This document shows positions 32,214-40,466 of a stretch of DNA of 64,000 bases, piece after piece. Source of the DNA: Desulfatibacillum aliphaticivorans DSM 15576 (GTDB lineage Bacteria; Desulfobacterota; Desulfobacteria; Desulfobacterales; Desulfatibacillaceae); NCBI RefSeq assembly GCF_000429905.1, contig NZ_AUCT01000006.1, forward strand, positions 186,001 to 250,000, written 5' to 3'. The translations under genes were made by a program, and so were the position numbers. The notes below the pieces were generated by a model. The model saw only the letters and a list, made by a program, of their open reading frames with translations. It had not been told where the DNA came from and did not search any database. How positions within the stretch are numbered: position 1 is the first letter of the stretch; each line of letters begins with the position of its first letter.

Positions 32214-35200
32214 ATGGGTGGAGAATCTGACAAAAAACGTCAAAAAATTGCCTCGGAGCCCGAGTTCCTTAAGAAGCCAACAGGTGATTTTTCCCCCAAT
32301 ATTTTGTCCGATTTTTGGAACATGCAGGCGCCCGGCAGGACGTGGGGGCGGCGCTTTTTAGCTGTAGTTCTGTTATTGCTCCTGATCTCTTTGTATTGGT
32401 TGAGCCAACAAAATTTTCTATTATTTCACGTCCTGGTCGAATTCATTTCCATTGTCGTTGCGTGGGGGCTTTTCATCTTAGTGTGGAACTCCCGAAGCAT
32501 GATGGAGGAAAACGCACTTTTGCTGGTGGGCGCGGCCTATTTGTTTGTGGGTTGGGTGGATTTGCTGCACACGCTGTCCTACAAAGGCATGGGGGTGTTT
32601 TCCAATGAATGGGGCCCCAATCTTCCGACTCAGCTTTGGATTCTCGCCCGATACCTGGAAAGCTCCGCTCTTTTTCTTTTTTCCATCATGGCAGGCAAAA
32701 AGGTTAAAGCAGAGCCGGTTATGGCCGCATACGGGGCTGTAACCCTTTTTGCATTGGTAAGCATATTCTGGTGGAGAATATTTCCTGACTGCTTTGTGGA
32801 GGGAAAGGGGCTTGCGCCTTTCAAGGTGATCAGCGAGTACGTCATTTGCGCAACCTTGCTGGCCTCATTGGCGGCTTTGCGAAAAAATCGCCGTTTCTTA
32901 AATCCCTACATATACAGAATGATGTCGCTCTCCATGGCCGCCACCATCGCCTCGGAGCTGTCATTTACTTTCTATATCAGCGTCTACGGCATATCTAACG
33001 TCGTCGGGCACCTTTTTAAAATCATTTCCTTTTATCTGATTTATCGCAGCCTGATTTATTCCGGTTTGCGGAGGCCCTTCGAGACTCTGTTCAATTCGCT
33101 GAAAATCAGCCAGACAAGCTACAGGCATCTGTTTGACACCATGTCTCAGGGGGTGCTGGTGATTGACGCCTTTGGGAATTTGACCGAGGTGAACCCCTCT
33201 GCTTGCGAAATATTGGGATTGTCCCGGGAGGAGATGCTCGGACAAAACCTGTATAAATTCGACTGGAACGTCATTCTGGAGTCCGGGGAAGCCATGCCGC
33301 CGGACCAATCGCCCGCCAGAAAGGTGTTAGAAACCGGCGAGCCTGTTCGAGACATCGTGAGAGGAGTCTATAACCCCAAATTGAAGGAGTATCGCTGGAT
33401 TCAACTCAGCATTGTTCCGCGATTCTCCCATGGGGGAGAACATCTCGACCAGGTGCAGGCGGTAATGTCAGACATTACGGAAATGAGGCGCTCAGAAGAA
33501 TTCCTGCGCAAAAGGGTCAGCGAACTCCAGTGCCTGTTCGGGCTGGGACGCCTGGTGGAAACGCCGGGGATTACCCAGGAGGAAATCATTCGCGGGTGCG
33601 TGGAGCTTATCCCCCATGGACTCCGGCACTCTTCCATGGCCTGGGCGAGCATTTCCTTTGAGGGGCAAACCTACGCCACGGAAAACTACAAGGACACGGC
33701 GCTCAAGATTTCCACTCCCATTGAAGTGGAAGGGGAAAGGCTCGGAGTTATTGAAGCAGGATACCTGGAGACGCCTCTGCTTCATGACGGCGAGGCGTTT
33801 TTAAGAGAAGAGGCGGACCTTCTGCACGCACTGGCGGAAAGGCTCGGCAGGGTCGCTGCAAGAATCCGCCTGCAGGAAACCATTCAAGAAAATCAGGCCA
33901 GGCAAAGAGCTCTGTTGGAAGGCCTGCCGGATTTACTGTTCCGCATGGACAGGAAGGGGCGCTACCTCTTTATTTCCGATAAAGCCGGAGAGGTCATGGG
34001 CCTGACTCCCGGGCAAGGAATTGGAAAAACCCATAGGGAGCTTGGCTATCCCGAGTATCAGGCGGAATTTCTCGATAAGAGTTTGAACCAGGTTTTCAGA
34101 ACAAACGCCGGCTGCGAGTCCGAACTTGTTGTAACAGGGACGCATCCCGTCAAAGTATATAATGTGCGTTTCGTTCCGGTGTGGGACGCCAAAAAACAAC
34201 TGACCTCGGTTTTGGGTATTTGCCGGGACATCACCGAACACAGGAAGGTGGAAAGGGACTTCAAGTCCTTGTTTGAGGAGATGATGGACGGGTTTGCGCT
34301 CCATGAGATTATTTGCAATGACGATGGAGAGCCCGTGGATTATCGCTTTTTGGCGGTCAACCCCGCCTTTGAAAAAATGACCGGATTAAAAGGAGAAGAC
34401 ATCCTGGGCAAACGGGTGCTGGAGGTCTTTCCGCTCACGGAGAAAAGCTGGATTGAAGCCTATGGAAAGGTTGCCTTAACCGGCGAGCCCATTGCATTTG
34501 AAAACTATTCCGTGGCATTGGAACGGCATTTTTACGTGACCGCTTACAGACCCGCCCCCGGGCAGTTTGCCTGCATTTTTGCGGATGTTACGGAGAATAA
34601 AAAAACCGAGGCTGACCGGGAGCGTTTGATCCAGGCCGTGGAGCAAAGCGGGGAAACCATCGTCATTACCGACACGGATGGAAATATCCAATACGTCAAT
34701 CCCTCATTTGAAAGGGTTTCCGGGTACTCCAGGGAGGAAGTGATCGGCCGCAACCCCAATATACTAAAAAGCGGAGAGCAGGATGAGGCCTTTTACGCTC
34801 ACATGTGGCAAACCATAAGCAGCGGCCGCACCTGGGAAGGCCGCATGGTTAATAAAACTCAGGACGGCGGCTTTTTCATCGAAAAGGCCTCCATTTCTCC
34901 CGTAATGGATAAAAACGGCGAAATCACCAATTATATTGGCGTGAAACGGGATATCACCGAGGAAATCCAACTGGAAGAGCGACTGGCCCAGTCCCAGAAG
35001 ATGGAGGCCATCGGGACCCTGGCTGGTGGGATCGCCCATGATTTCAATAATATTTTAACGCCCATTTTTGGGTTTACCGAGATGCTGAAGGAAGACATCC
35101 CTCCCAACAGTCCCATGCAGAACCATGTGGAGGAGGTTTTTCAAGCCGCTTTAAGAGCCAGGGAACTGGTCAAGCAGATTTTAACATTCAGCCGCCAGGA

Positions 35201-36119
35201 CAATCAGGAAGTGAGGCCCCTCCGGCTTCAGCCCATCATCAAGGAAGCCATGAAGCTGCTCCGCGGGGCCATTCCGACCACCATCGACTTTCAACTGGAC
35301 ATTGATCCGAAATGCGGCATTGTGATGGCCGATCCCACGCAGATTCACCAGATAGTCATGAATTTGGCGACAAATGCGTATCATGCCATGGAAATGACAG
35401 GCGGCGCCCTCACTGTGACATTAAAGGAAAGCGCCGTCTCCTCCAACGACCCCTCTTTTCCCGAATTGTCGGGGGGGAAATATGCCGTGCTCACCGTGTC
35501 GGACACAGGCATAGGCCTTGAAGATAAGGTCCTGGAAAGAATTTTCGATCCTTATTACACCACCAAGCCAAGAGGCAAGGGGACGGGCCTGGGGCTTTCC
35601 GTGGTGCATGGAATCGTCACCTCAGCCCAAGGCGCCGTGCGGGCTTATAGCGAACCCGGGCGAGGGACGAAGTTCAGCATCTACCTGCCTGTTAAGGAAC
35701 GCGTCTTCGAGGCCAGGGAAAAAACGGACGAAACGCCCGTTCCTGGGGGATCGGAAAAAATTTTGTTGGTGGACGACGAGGCGCCCGTGGAAAGACTGGA
35801 AACAAGAATTCTTGAAAGACTCGGATATGATGTCGTCTCCTGCTCCTCAAGCCTCATAGCTCTGGAATCATTTACAAAAGACCCCCATGCCTTTGATCTA
35901 TTGGTGACAGACATGACCATGCCGAACATGACGGGCGCCCAACTGGCCATGGAGATGCGTAAAATCAGGCCGGAACTGCCTGTCATAATTTGCACGGGCT
36001 TCAGCAATTTTATTGACGAAGAAAAGGCCGCTTCCATGGGCATTCAGGGATACGTCACGAAGCCTGTAGTAAAAAGGGAGTTGGCCCAGGTCGTCCGGAC
36101 CGCGCTGGACCAGGCGTGA
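32214..36119 (+). CDS. Membrane hybrid histidine kinase (MASE3-PAS-GAF-PAS-PAS-PAS-HisKA-HATPase-REC)
   Basis: 1301 residues. The N-terminal membrane sensor of MASE3 type (residues about 40-280; GWVDLLHTLSYKGMGVF motif) is followed by PAS 1 (near 300), a GAF-like segment (410-560), PAS 2 (570), PAS 3 (690) and PAS 4 (805). HisKA has the phospho-acceptor in GGIAHDFNNILTP (near 937). The ATPase N-box is NLATNAYHAM, with G boxes DTGIGL and GTGLGLSVV. A C-terminal receiver has LLVDDEAP (near 1182), phospho-acceptor Asp in LLVTDMTMPN and Lys in VTKPV. All catalytic residues are intact. It senses an unknown signal at or in the membrane. No dedicated output regulator is adjacent, and the next genes are chemotaxis-like. 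Confidence 0.93.
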   Translation: MGGESDKKRQKIASEPEFLKKPTGDFSPNILSDFWNMQAPGRTWGRRFLAVVLLLLLISLYWLSQQNFLLFHVLVEFISIVVAWGLFILVWNSRSMMEENALLLVGAAYLFVGWVDLLHTLSYKGMGVFSNEWGPNLPTQLWILARYLESSALFLFSIMAGKKVKAEPVMAAYGAVTLFALVSIFWWRIFPDCFVEGKGLAPFKVISEYVICATLLASLAALRKNRRFLNPYIYRMMSLSMAATIASELSFTFYISVYGISNVVGHLFKIISFYLIYRSLIYSGLRRPFETLFNSLKISQTSYRHLFDTMSQGVLVIDAFGNLTEVNPSACEILGLSREEMLGQNLYKFDWNVILESGEAMPPDQSPARKVLETGEPVRDIVRGVYNPKLKEYRWIQLSIVPRFSHGGEHLDQVQAVMSDITEMRRSEEFLRKRVSELQCLFGLGRLVETPGITQEEIIRGCVELIPHGLRHSSMAWASISFEGQTYATENYKDTALKISTPIEVEGERLGVIEAGYLETPLLHDGEAFLREEADLLHALAERLGRVAARIRLQETIQENQARQRALLEGLPDLLFRMDRKGRYLFISDKAGEVMGLTPGQGIGKTHRELGYPEYQAEFLDKSLNQVFRTNAGCESELVVTGTHPVKVYNVRFVPVWDAKKQLTSVLGICRDITEHRKVERDFKSLFEEMMDGFALHEIICNDDGEPVDYRFLAVNPAFEKMTGLKGEDILGKRVLEVFPLTEKSWIEAYGKVALTGEPIAFENYSVALERHFYVTAYRPAPGQFACIFADVTENKKTEADRERLIQAVEQSGETIVITDTDGNIQYVNPSFERVSGYSREEVIGRNPNILKSGEQDEAFYAHMWQTISSGRTWEGRMVNKTQDGGFFIEKASISPVMDKNGEITNYIGVKRDITEEIQLEERLAQSQKMEAIGTLAGGIAHDFNNILTPIFGFTEMLKEDIPPNSPMQNHVEEVFQAALRARELVKQILTFSRQDNQEVRPLRLQPIIKEAMKLLRGAIPTTIDFQLDIDPKCGIVMADPTQIHQIVMNLATNAYHAMEMTGGALTVTLKESAVSSNDPSFPELSGGKYAVLTVSDTGIGLEDKVLERIFDPYYTTKPRGKGTGLGLSVVHGIVTSAQGAVRAYSEPGRGTKFSIYLPVKERVFEAREKTDETPVPGGSEKILLVDDEAPVERLETRILERLGYDVVSCSSSLIALESFTKDPHAFDLLVTDMTMPNMTGAQLAMEMRKIRPELPVIICTGFSNFIDEEKAASMGIQGYVTKPVVKRELAQVVRTALDQA

Positions 36120-36281
36120 ACTTCCCGCCGGCCTTTCAAACCTCACACATATGATTGTCCTAAATTTTGAAAATTACACCGCCTTTTGTTGAAATTCAAA
36201 CATGCCGTGTTTAATTTTCCGCACTTTTTACTTTTCGCCGCGGTTAGGGCGACCCCGCTATTTTGCATGGCCTTTCCTTGC

Positions 36282-36298
36282 TGGCACGAATTTTGAAT
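36282..36298 (+). promoter_or_regulatory. Sigma-54 type promoter
   Basis: CTGGCACGAATTTTGAA matches the -24/-12 consensus (YTGGCACG-N4-TTGCW) except that the -12 C is A. GG (36283-36284) and the -12 G/A step are ten bases apart, as required. It lies about 80 bases before the start of the Cache/CheD-like gene, in a 257-bp intergenic region. Confidence 0.7.
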
Positions 36299-36376
36299 AA
36301 TTCTCTTGCCGGAAATCCAATTAGAATCTGTTTAAAAAAACTGTCGATAATACAAGGGGAGTAAAATTTCACAGAC

Positions 36377-37942
36377 ATGCTTAGCACAATGGATTCATCC
36401 CATATCAAAATTCTTTATTATAAAGTAGTTACCCTCAAATGGCATGTCCGATTCTTTAGTCGCTTATTGATAATGACTATCATCTCCTCTTCGTTGCTTG
36501 CCGCGGCCGCCCCTTGCTCCGCCAAGGGAGTGTACGATTGGGCCTATGTAGCTCTGGATTACGCCAGGGAAGAAAAAGTAGCGGCCCTGCACCGGTTCTG
36601 CGACCGGATTCACGGCTTGGCGCGTCAGGTCGCCAAGGATCCTTTTATGTCGGGCTGTTTTGATATTCATCAGCAATACAGCCAGGCCAAAAGCCAAAAT
36701 CTTTCTTCCCGTGAACTGGAAAAAACGATCGACGAATTGGAAAGGTCGCTTTCGGTTTACTTCGCCGAAAATTATTTCGCGTTTTACGACGTTCTGTTTG
36801 TGACCCTTAATGGAGATGTCATCCATTCCATGCGCAAGGACTATATTCCCGGCGCAAACCTTATTACCGGGGAGGCTGGCGGAAGCCGCTTGTCTCAATG
36901 CCTGGAGGCAAAGCCGCAAGAAGAATGCTTTGTGGATTTTTTCCAGTACGCCCCGTCCGCCGAATCCGCCGCCTTTTTTGTGGAGCCGGTGCTTATTAAA
37001 AATGAACATCAGGGGTGGTTGGTGCTTCAACTGGCAGTCAACAAAGTGAACACCATATTCGCCTGGATAGAAAGTTTGGGGCAAACCGGAGAGACTTTTT
37101 TGGTCAATGCAGATGGCCTAATGTTGACGGAATCTAATTTTACGGGTGATTCCAGCATCTTGAACAAAAAGCTGGACGACAGGAACATCCAGGCCAAGTT
37201 CAAGGAAGGCCGGGGCCGGCGCATGGTTACGGATTACCGGGGATGTCAGGCCTTATCATCCTTTGAAGTCGTTTCCTTCATGGGCGTCCAGTGGCTTGTC
37301 GTCGCAAAAATGGATAAGGACGAAATCATTACGCAGCATTACGCCGAGCACCGGAAGTACTATGCAAACAGGTTGATGGATCAACTCCAAAATCAGCCGG
37401 CGCCCCCCGCCCGCCGCCTGGAGATCCCGCAGGCATCAAGAACCCTTCGTATTGATATGGACGAGTTTTTATGGGCCAAGGAGGGAGAACGGCTGCATAC
37501 ATTCGGCGTATCCACCTGCACCGGATTTCTTGCTGCATGCCCGAGACGGTTCGGGTACATGGCGCACGTAAGCCCCCATGACAAAATTTACGGCGGCGGC
37601 GGCGTGAATCTTGTTGGACGCATGGTCAAGCGCATCGAGAGTTTCGACATTTTACCCAGTGAAAAAAGGTCCTTGATATTTATGGTGATTGCGCCCCGTT
37701 CTGAGACGCTGCCCGCCATCATCGACAAGCTCATTGAAGAGGGCTACCTGTTGTCCCAAATCCTTGTTTTGAATAATCCTCAGGCGGAGTCCGCCGCCAT
37801 ATTATATGACTACGACCCCTCGCGCCTGCATGTCCTGTGGCGGTCCCGAGGCCAAACAAGCAGCGCGGTGCATACCTTGGACGACGCCAAAAATGTGGGG
37901 GCCATGGTGAAGGAAATCATGCAGGCCGAGGAGACCGGGTAA
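36377..37942 (+). CDS. Exported Cache-domain protein with C-terminal CheD-like domain
   Basis: 521 residues. An N-terminal hydrophobic segment ending LLAAAAPCSAKG looks like a signal peptide or anchor. Residues about 50-330 have the layout of a double Cache sensor (helical start, FYDVLFVTLNGDVIHS, ETFLVNADGLML, VQWLVVAKMD). After a proline-rich linker, residues 370-500 resemble CheD: HTFGVSTCTG and FGYMAHVSP supply Thr375, Cys381 and His397, at nearly the spacing of the CheD deamidase Thr/Cys/His. No second membrane helix is seen between Cache and the CheD-like part, so both should face the periplasm. The start is uncertain (an in-frame ATG lies four codons on). It precedes a chemoreceptor gene by 88 bases. 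Confidence 0.7.
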   Translation: MLSTMDSSHIKILYYKVVTLKWHVRFFSRLLIMTIISSSLLAAAAPCSAKGVYDWAYVALDYAREEKVAALHRFCDRIHGLARQVAKDPFMSGCFDIHQQYSQAKSQNLSSRELEKTIDELERSLSVYFAENYFAFYDVLFVTLNGDVIHSMRKDYIPGANLITGEAGGSRLSQCLEAKPQEECFVDFFQYAPSAESAAFFVEPVLIKNEHQGWLVLQLAVNKVNTIFAWIESLGQTGETFLVNADGLMLTESNFTGDSSILNKKLDDRNIQAKFKEGRGRRMVTDYRGCQALSSFEVVSFMGVQWLVVAKMDKDEIITQHYAEHRKYYANRLMDQLQNQPAPPARRLEIPQASRTLRIDMDEFLWAKEGERLHTFGVSTCTGFLAACPRRFGYMAHVSPHDKIYGGGGVNLVGRMVKRIESFDILPSEKRSLIFMVIAPRSETLPAIIDKLIEEGYLLSQILVLNNPQAESAAILYDYDPSRLHVLWRSRGQTSSAVHTLDDAKNVGAMVKEIMQAEETG

Positions 37943-38030
37943 GGCAACTATCCGGGAAAATACTGAAAACCGGAAAAATAATTTAGCTGTATTTTTTCAA
38001 TAATCTCTAGGTGTGAAAAAAGGAGACATT

Positions 38031-40388
38031 ATGGGAAAGCAAATGACCGTTGGACAGCGAATCATATTGGGATTCGCGATAGTAATTCTGATCGCCATGG
38101 GATTGGGCGGCATGGCCGTATACAACATGAAAACAGTGGAGGCCGATTCAACAAAACTTGCCTATGAATATGTGCCGGAAGTTCGTGTGACCACTGATTT
38201 ACGAGGTGCGGTCAACCAGCTCATGTTTCAGATGCGCGGGTACGGCATGTCCGAGGAAACGCACTATTTACAGGCTGCACTCAAAGAATCTGAAGCGGTC
38301 AAACGTCATTTGGACGAAGCTTCGGATTTGGCGGAAAATTCCAAGCATTTGAAGGCGTTGAAACTTCAGGTCGCCGATGCCCGTAAAGCTGCTGAGGTTT
38401 ACGCAGGCCTGATTGAGCAAACGAAAGCAACCATTGAAGAAATGGACGCCCAAAGGTCCAAACTGGATGAAAACGCCGCCGTTTACATGCAAAATTGCAA
38501 CTCATTCCTGGAAGACCAGAAAGCCGCCTTTCAAAGGGATTTGGAAGACAGGCAGAATAAAATCAAAATTGTGACCGATATAGTGAATTTGGGCACTCAG
38601 GTTAGAGTGGCCAATTTTAAAGCTCAGGCTAACGCGGACCCGAACATGATGGAGAAGGCCATTTCCCAGCTTGGTGACTTAAAAACATACACCAACAAAC
38701 TTAGGGCTGTTACCCGCAACCAAATGAACATCAAGCAGATTGATGAAACCGAAGCGGCGGCCGTTGCGTACGGATCTGCAATGACCGGATTTTTGGCGGA
38801 GTTCAAGAAGGGGGATTTTGCGGACCAAAGCATCCTTTTAAGGCATCGAGGCGCCATGGATGACGAAGCCGCCAGGTACGTTTCCAATTGCGAGTCCTTT
38901 TTGGAGTCCCAGCAAAAACAGCTTAATGCTGAAATGCAGGAGCGCAACCAGAAGATTTTTCTGGTGAACGACATCATTGATTTGGGGAACGACGCCCGGG
39001 TGAAAGCCTTTAAGTCCCAAGCCACACGCGACCCTGAGCTCATCAAAAGCGCGCTGGAAAACTTTCCTGAAATTGATGCTAAATACGCTCAGCTGCGAAA
39101 GATCACGCGCAGCCAAGCCAATATTGATCAGATTAACAATACTGAGGAGGCGGGCAAAGATTACGCCGCGGGATTGAACGATTTTCTGATCAGTTGGCAT
39201 AAGCTCCAGGAAATAGCCTCCGAACGTTTGGAGGCGGCAAATATACTGATCAAGTCTTGTGAGGACTCGGCTGATGCTGGGTTGAAGAGCACGGATGAAA
39301 TCGCGGTACAGGCCGCTTCGGCACTGTCCACTGCTTCTTTGGTCATGATCGTGGGCCTTGCCATCGGCTTGTGCGTCGCCATATTCGCGGCGCTATTCAT
39401 CACCCGCGGCTTGATTCAGGTTTTGGGGAAAATCAGCGCCGATCTGGATGAAGGCGCCGAGCAAGTGGCCTCCGCCTCCGGCCAGGTGTCCTCCTCCAGC
39501 CAGTCCCTGGCCGAAGGGGCTTCGGAGCAGGCGGCCTCCCTGGAGGAAACTTCCTCCTCCCTGGAGGAAATGTCCTCCATGACCAAGCAGAACGCCGAGA
39601 ATGCGGATCAGGCCGATAAGCTCATGAGGGACGCCAATCAGGTGGTGGCTGTGGCCAATCAGTCCATGGAGGATTTGACCGTTTCCATGGGGGAAATTTC
39701 CAAGGCCAGCGAAGAAACCTCCAAAATTATCAAAACCATCGATGAAATCGCCTTCCAGACCAATTTGCTGGCCCTGAACGCAGCCGTGGAAGCGGCTCGG
39801 GCAGGGGAGGCCGGCGCCGGGTTCGCCGTTGTGGCTGACGAAGTGCGCAACCTGGCCATGCGCGCGGCGGAAGCCGCCAAAAACACCGCCGACCTGATCG
39901 AAACCACCGTGAAAAGGGTGGGAGACGGCGGAGAAATTGTCACCAGAACAAACGAAGCCTTCAGCCAGGTTGCCGAAAGCTCCAGAAAGGTCGGGGAACT
40001 GGTGGGCGAGATCTCAGCAGCCTCCAACGAACAGGCTCAAGGCATCGAGCAAGTCAACAAGGCCGTCTCCGAAATGGACAAGGTCACCCAGCAGAACGCC
40101 GCCAACGCCGAGGAATCGGCCTCTGCCTCCGAAGAACTGAACGCCCAGGCCGAGGTAATGAAAAGCTCCGTGGAGGAGTTGCTCGCCTTGGTGGGCGGCG
40201 CCGGGAGCAAAGGCGGTAGATTGGAAAGGAAGAGCGGCGTGAGGCCTCTCGCCATTGCCTCCGGGCGCGCAGGAGCCAAACCGGCATCAAGGACGGCCGC
40301 GAAACCGAAAAAACTGGAACAATCCCAGGAGGTCAGCCCCGCTCAGGTAATCCCCTTTGAAGACGATGATGATTTCAAGGACTTTTAG
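38031..40388 (+). CDS. Methyl-accepting chemotaxis protein
   Basis: 785 residues from MGKQMTVGQRI at 38031 (AAGGAG six bases upstream). TM1 is about residues 10-32 and TM2 about 432-458. The periplasmic part is all-helical and contains a tandem duplication of about 115 residues (147-260 and 277-390; YMQNCNSFLEDQ versus YVSNCESFLESQ, and later NIKQIDETEAA versus NIDQINNTEEA). There is a HAMP-like/helical region, then the signalling hairpin with IDEIAFQTNLLALNAAVEAA and VADEVRNLAMRAAEAAKNTA. Q/E-rich methylation helices flank it. The C-terminus ends in an acidic tail (DDDDFKDF). It is probably transcribed with the preceding Cache/CheD-like gene. Confidence 0.95.
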   Translation: MGKQMTVGQRIILGFAIVILIAMGLGGMAVYNMKTVEADSTKLAYEYVPEVRVTTDLRGAVNQLMFQMRGYGMSEETHYLQAALKESEAVKRHLDEASDLAENSKHLKALKLQVADARKAAEVYAGLIEQTKATIEEMDAQRSKLDENAAVYMQNCNSFLEDQKAAFQRDLEDRQNKIKIVTDIVNLGTQVRVANFKAQANADPNMMEKAISQLGDLKTYTNKLRAVTRNQMNIKQIDETEAAAVAYGSAMTGFLAEFKKGDFADQSILLRHRGAMDDEAARYVSNCESFLESQQKQLNAEMQERNQKIFLVNDIIDLGNDARVKAFKSQATRDPELIKSALENFPEIDAKYAQLRKITRSQANIDQINNTEEAGKDYAAGLNDFLISWHKLQEIASERLEAANILIKSCEDSADAGLKSTDEIAVQAASALSTASLVMIVGLAIGLCVAIFAALFITRGLIQVLGKISADLDEGAEQVASASGQVSSSSQSLAEGASEQAASLEETSSSLEEMSSMTKQNAENADQADKLMRDANQVVAVANQSMEDLTVSMGEISKASEETSKIIKTIDEIAFQTNLLALNAAVEAARAGEAGAGFAVVADEVRNLAMRAAEAAKNTADLIETTVKRVGDGGEIVTRTNEAFSQVAESSRKVGELVGEISAASNEQAQGIEQVNKAVSEMDKVTQQNAANAEESASASEELNAQAEVMKSSVEELLALVGGAGSKGGRLERKSGVRPLAIASGRAGAKPASRTAAKPKKLEQSQEVSPAQVIPFEDDDDFKDF

Positions 40389-40427
40389 CCAGCAAAAATG
40401 ATCATGGGCTAAAAAGCCCGGACTAAA

Positions 40428-40466
40428 AACAGGGGGCTTGCGCATAGACGGCGCAGGCCCCTTTTT
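40428..40466. terminator. Bidirectional terminator between convergent genes
   Basis: GGGGCTTGCGC pairs with GCGCAGGCCCC (one G-T pair, short loop). It is followed by TTTTT on the plus strand and preceded by AAAAAC, giving a T run on the minus strand. It serves the chemoreceptor gene and, overlapping its last codon, the PAS/LuxR gene. Confidence 0.8.
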
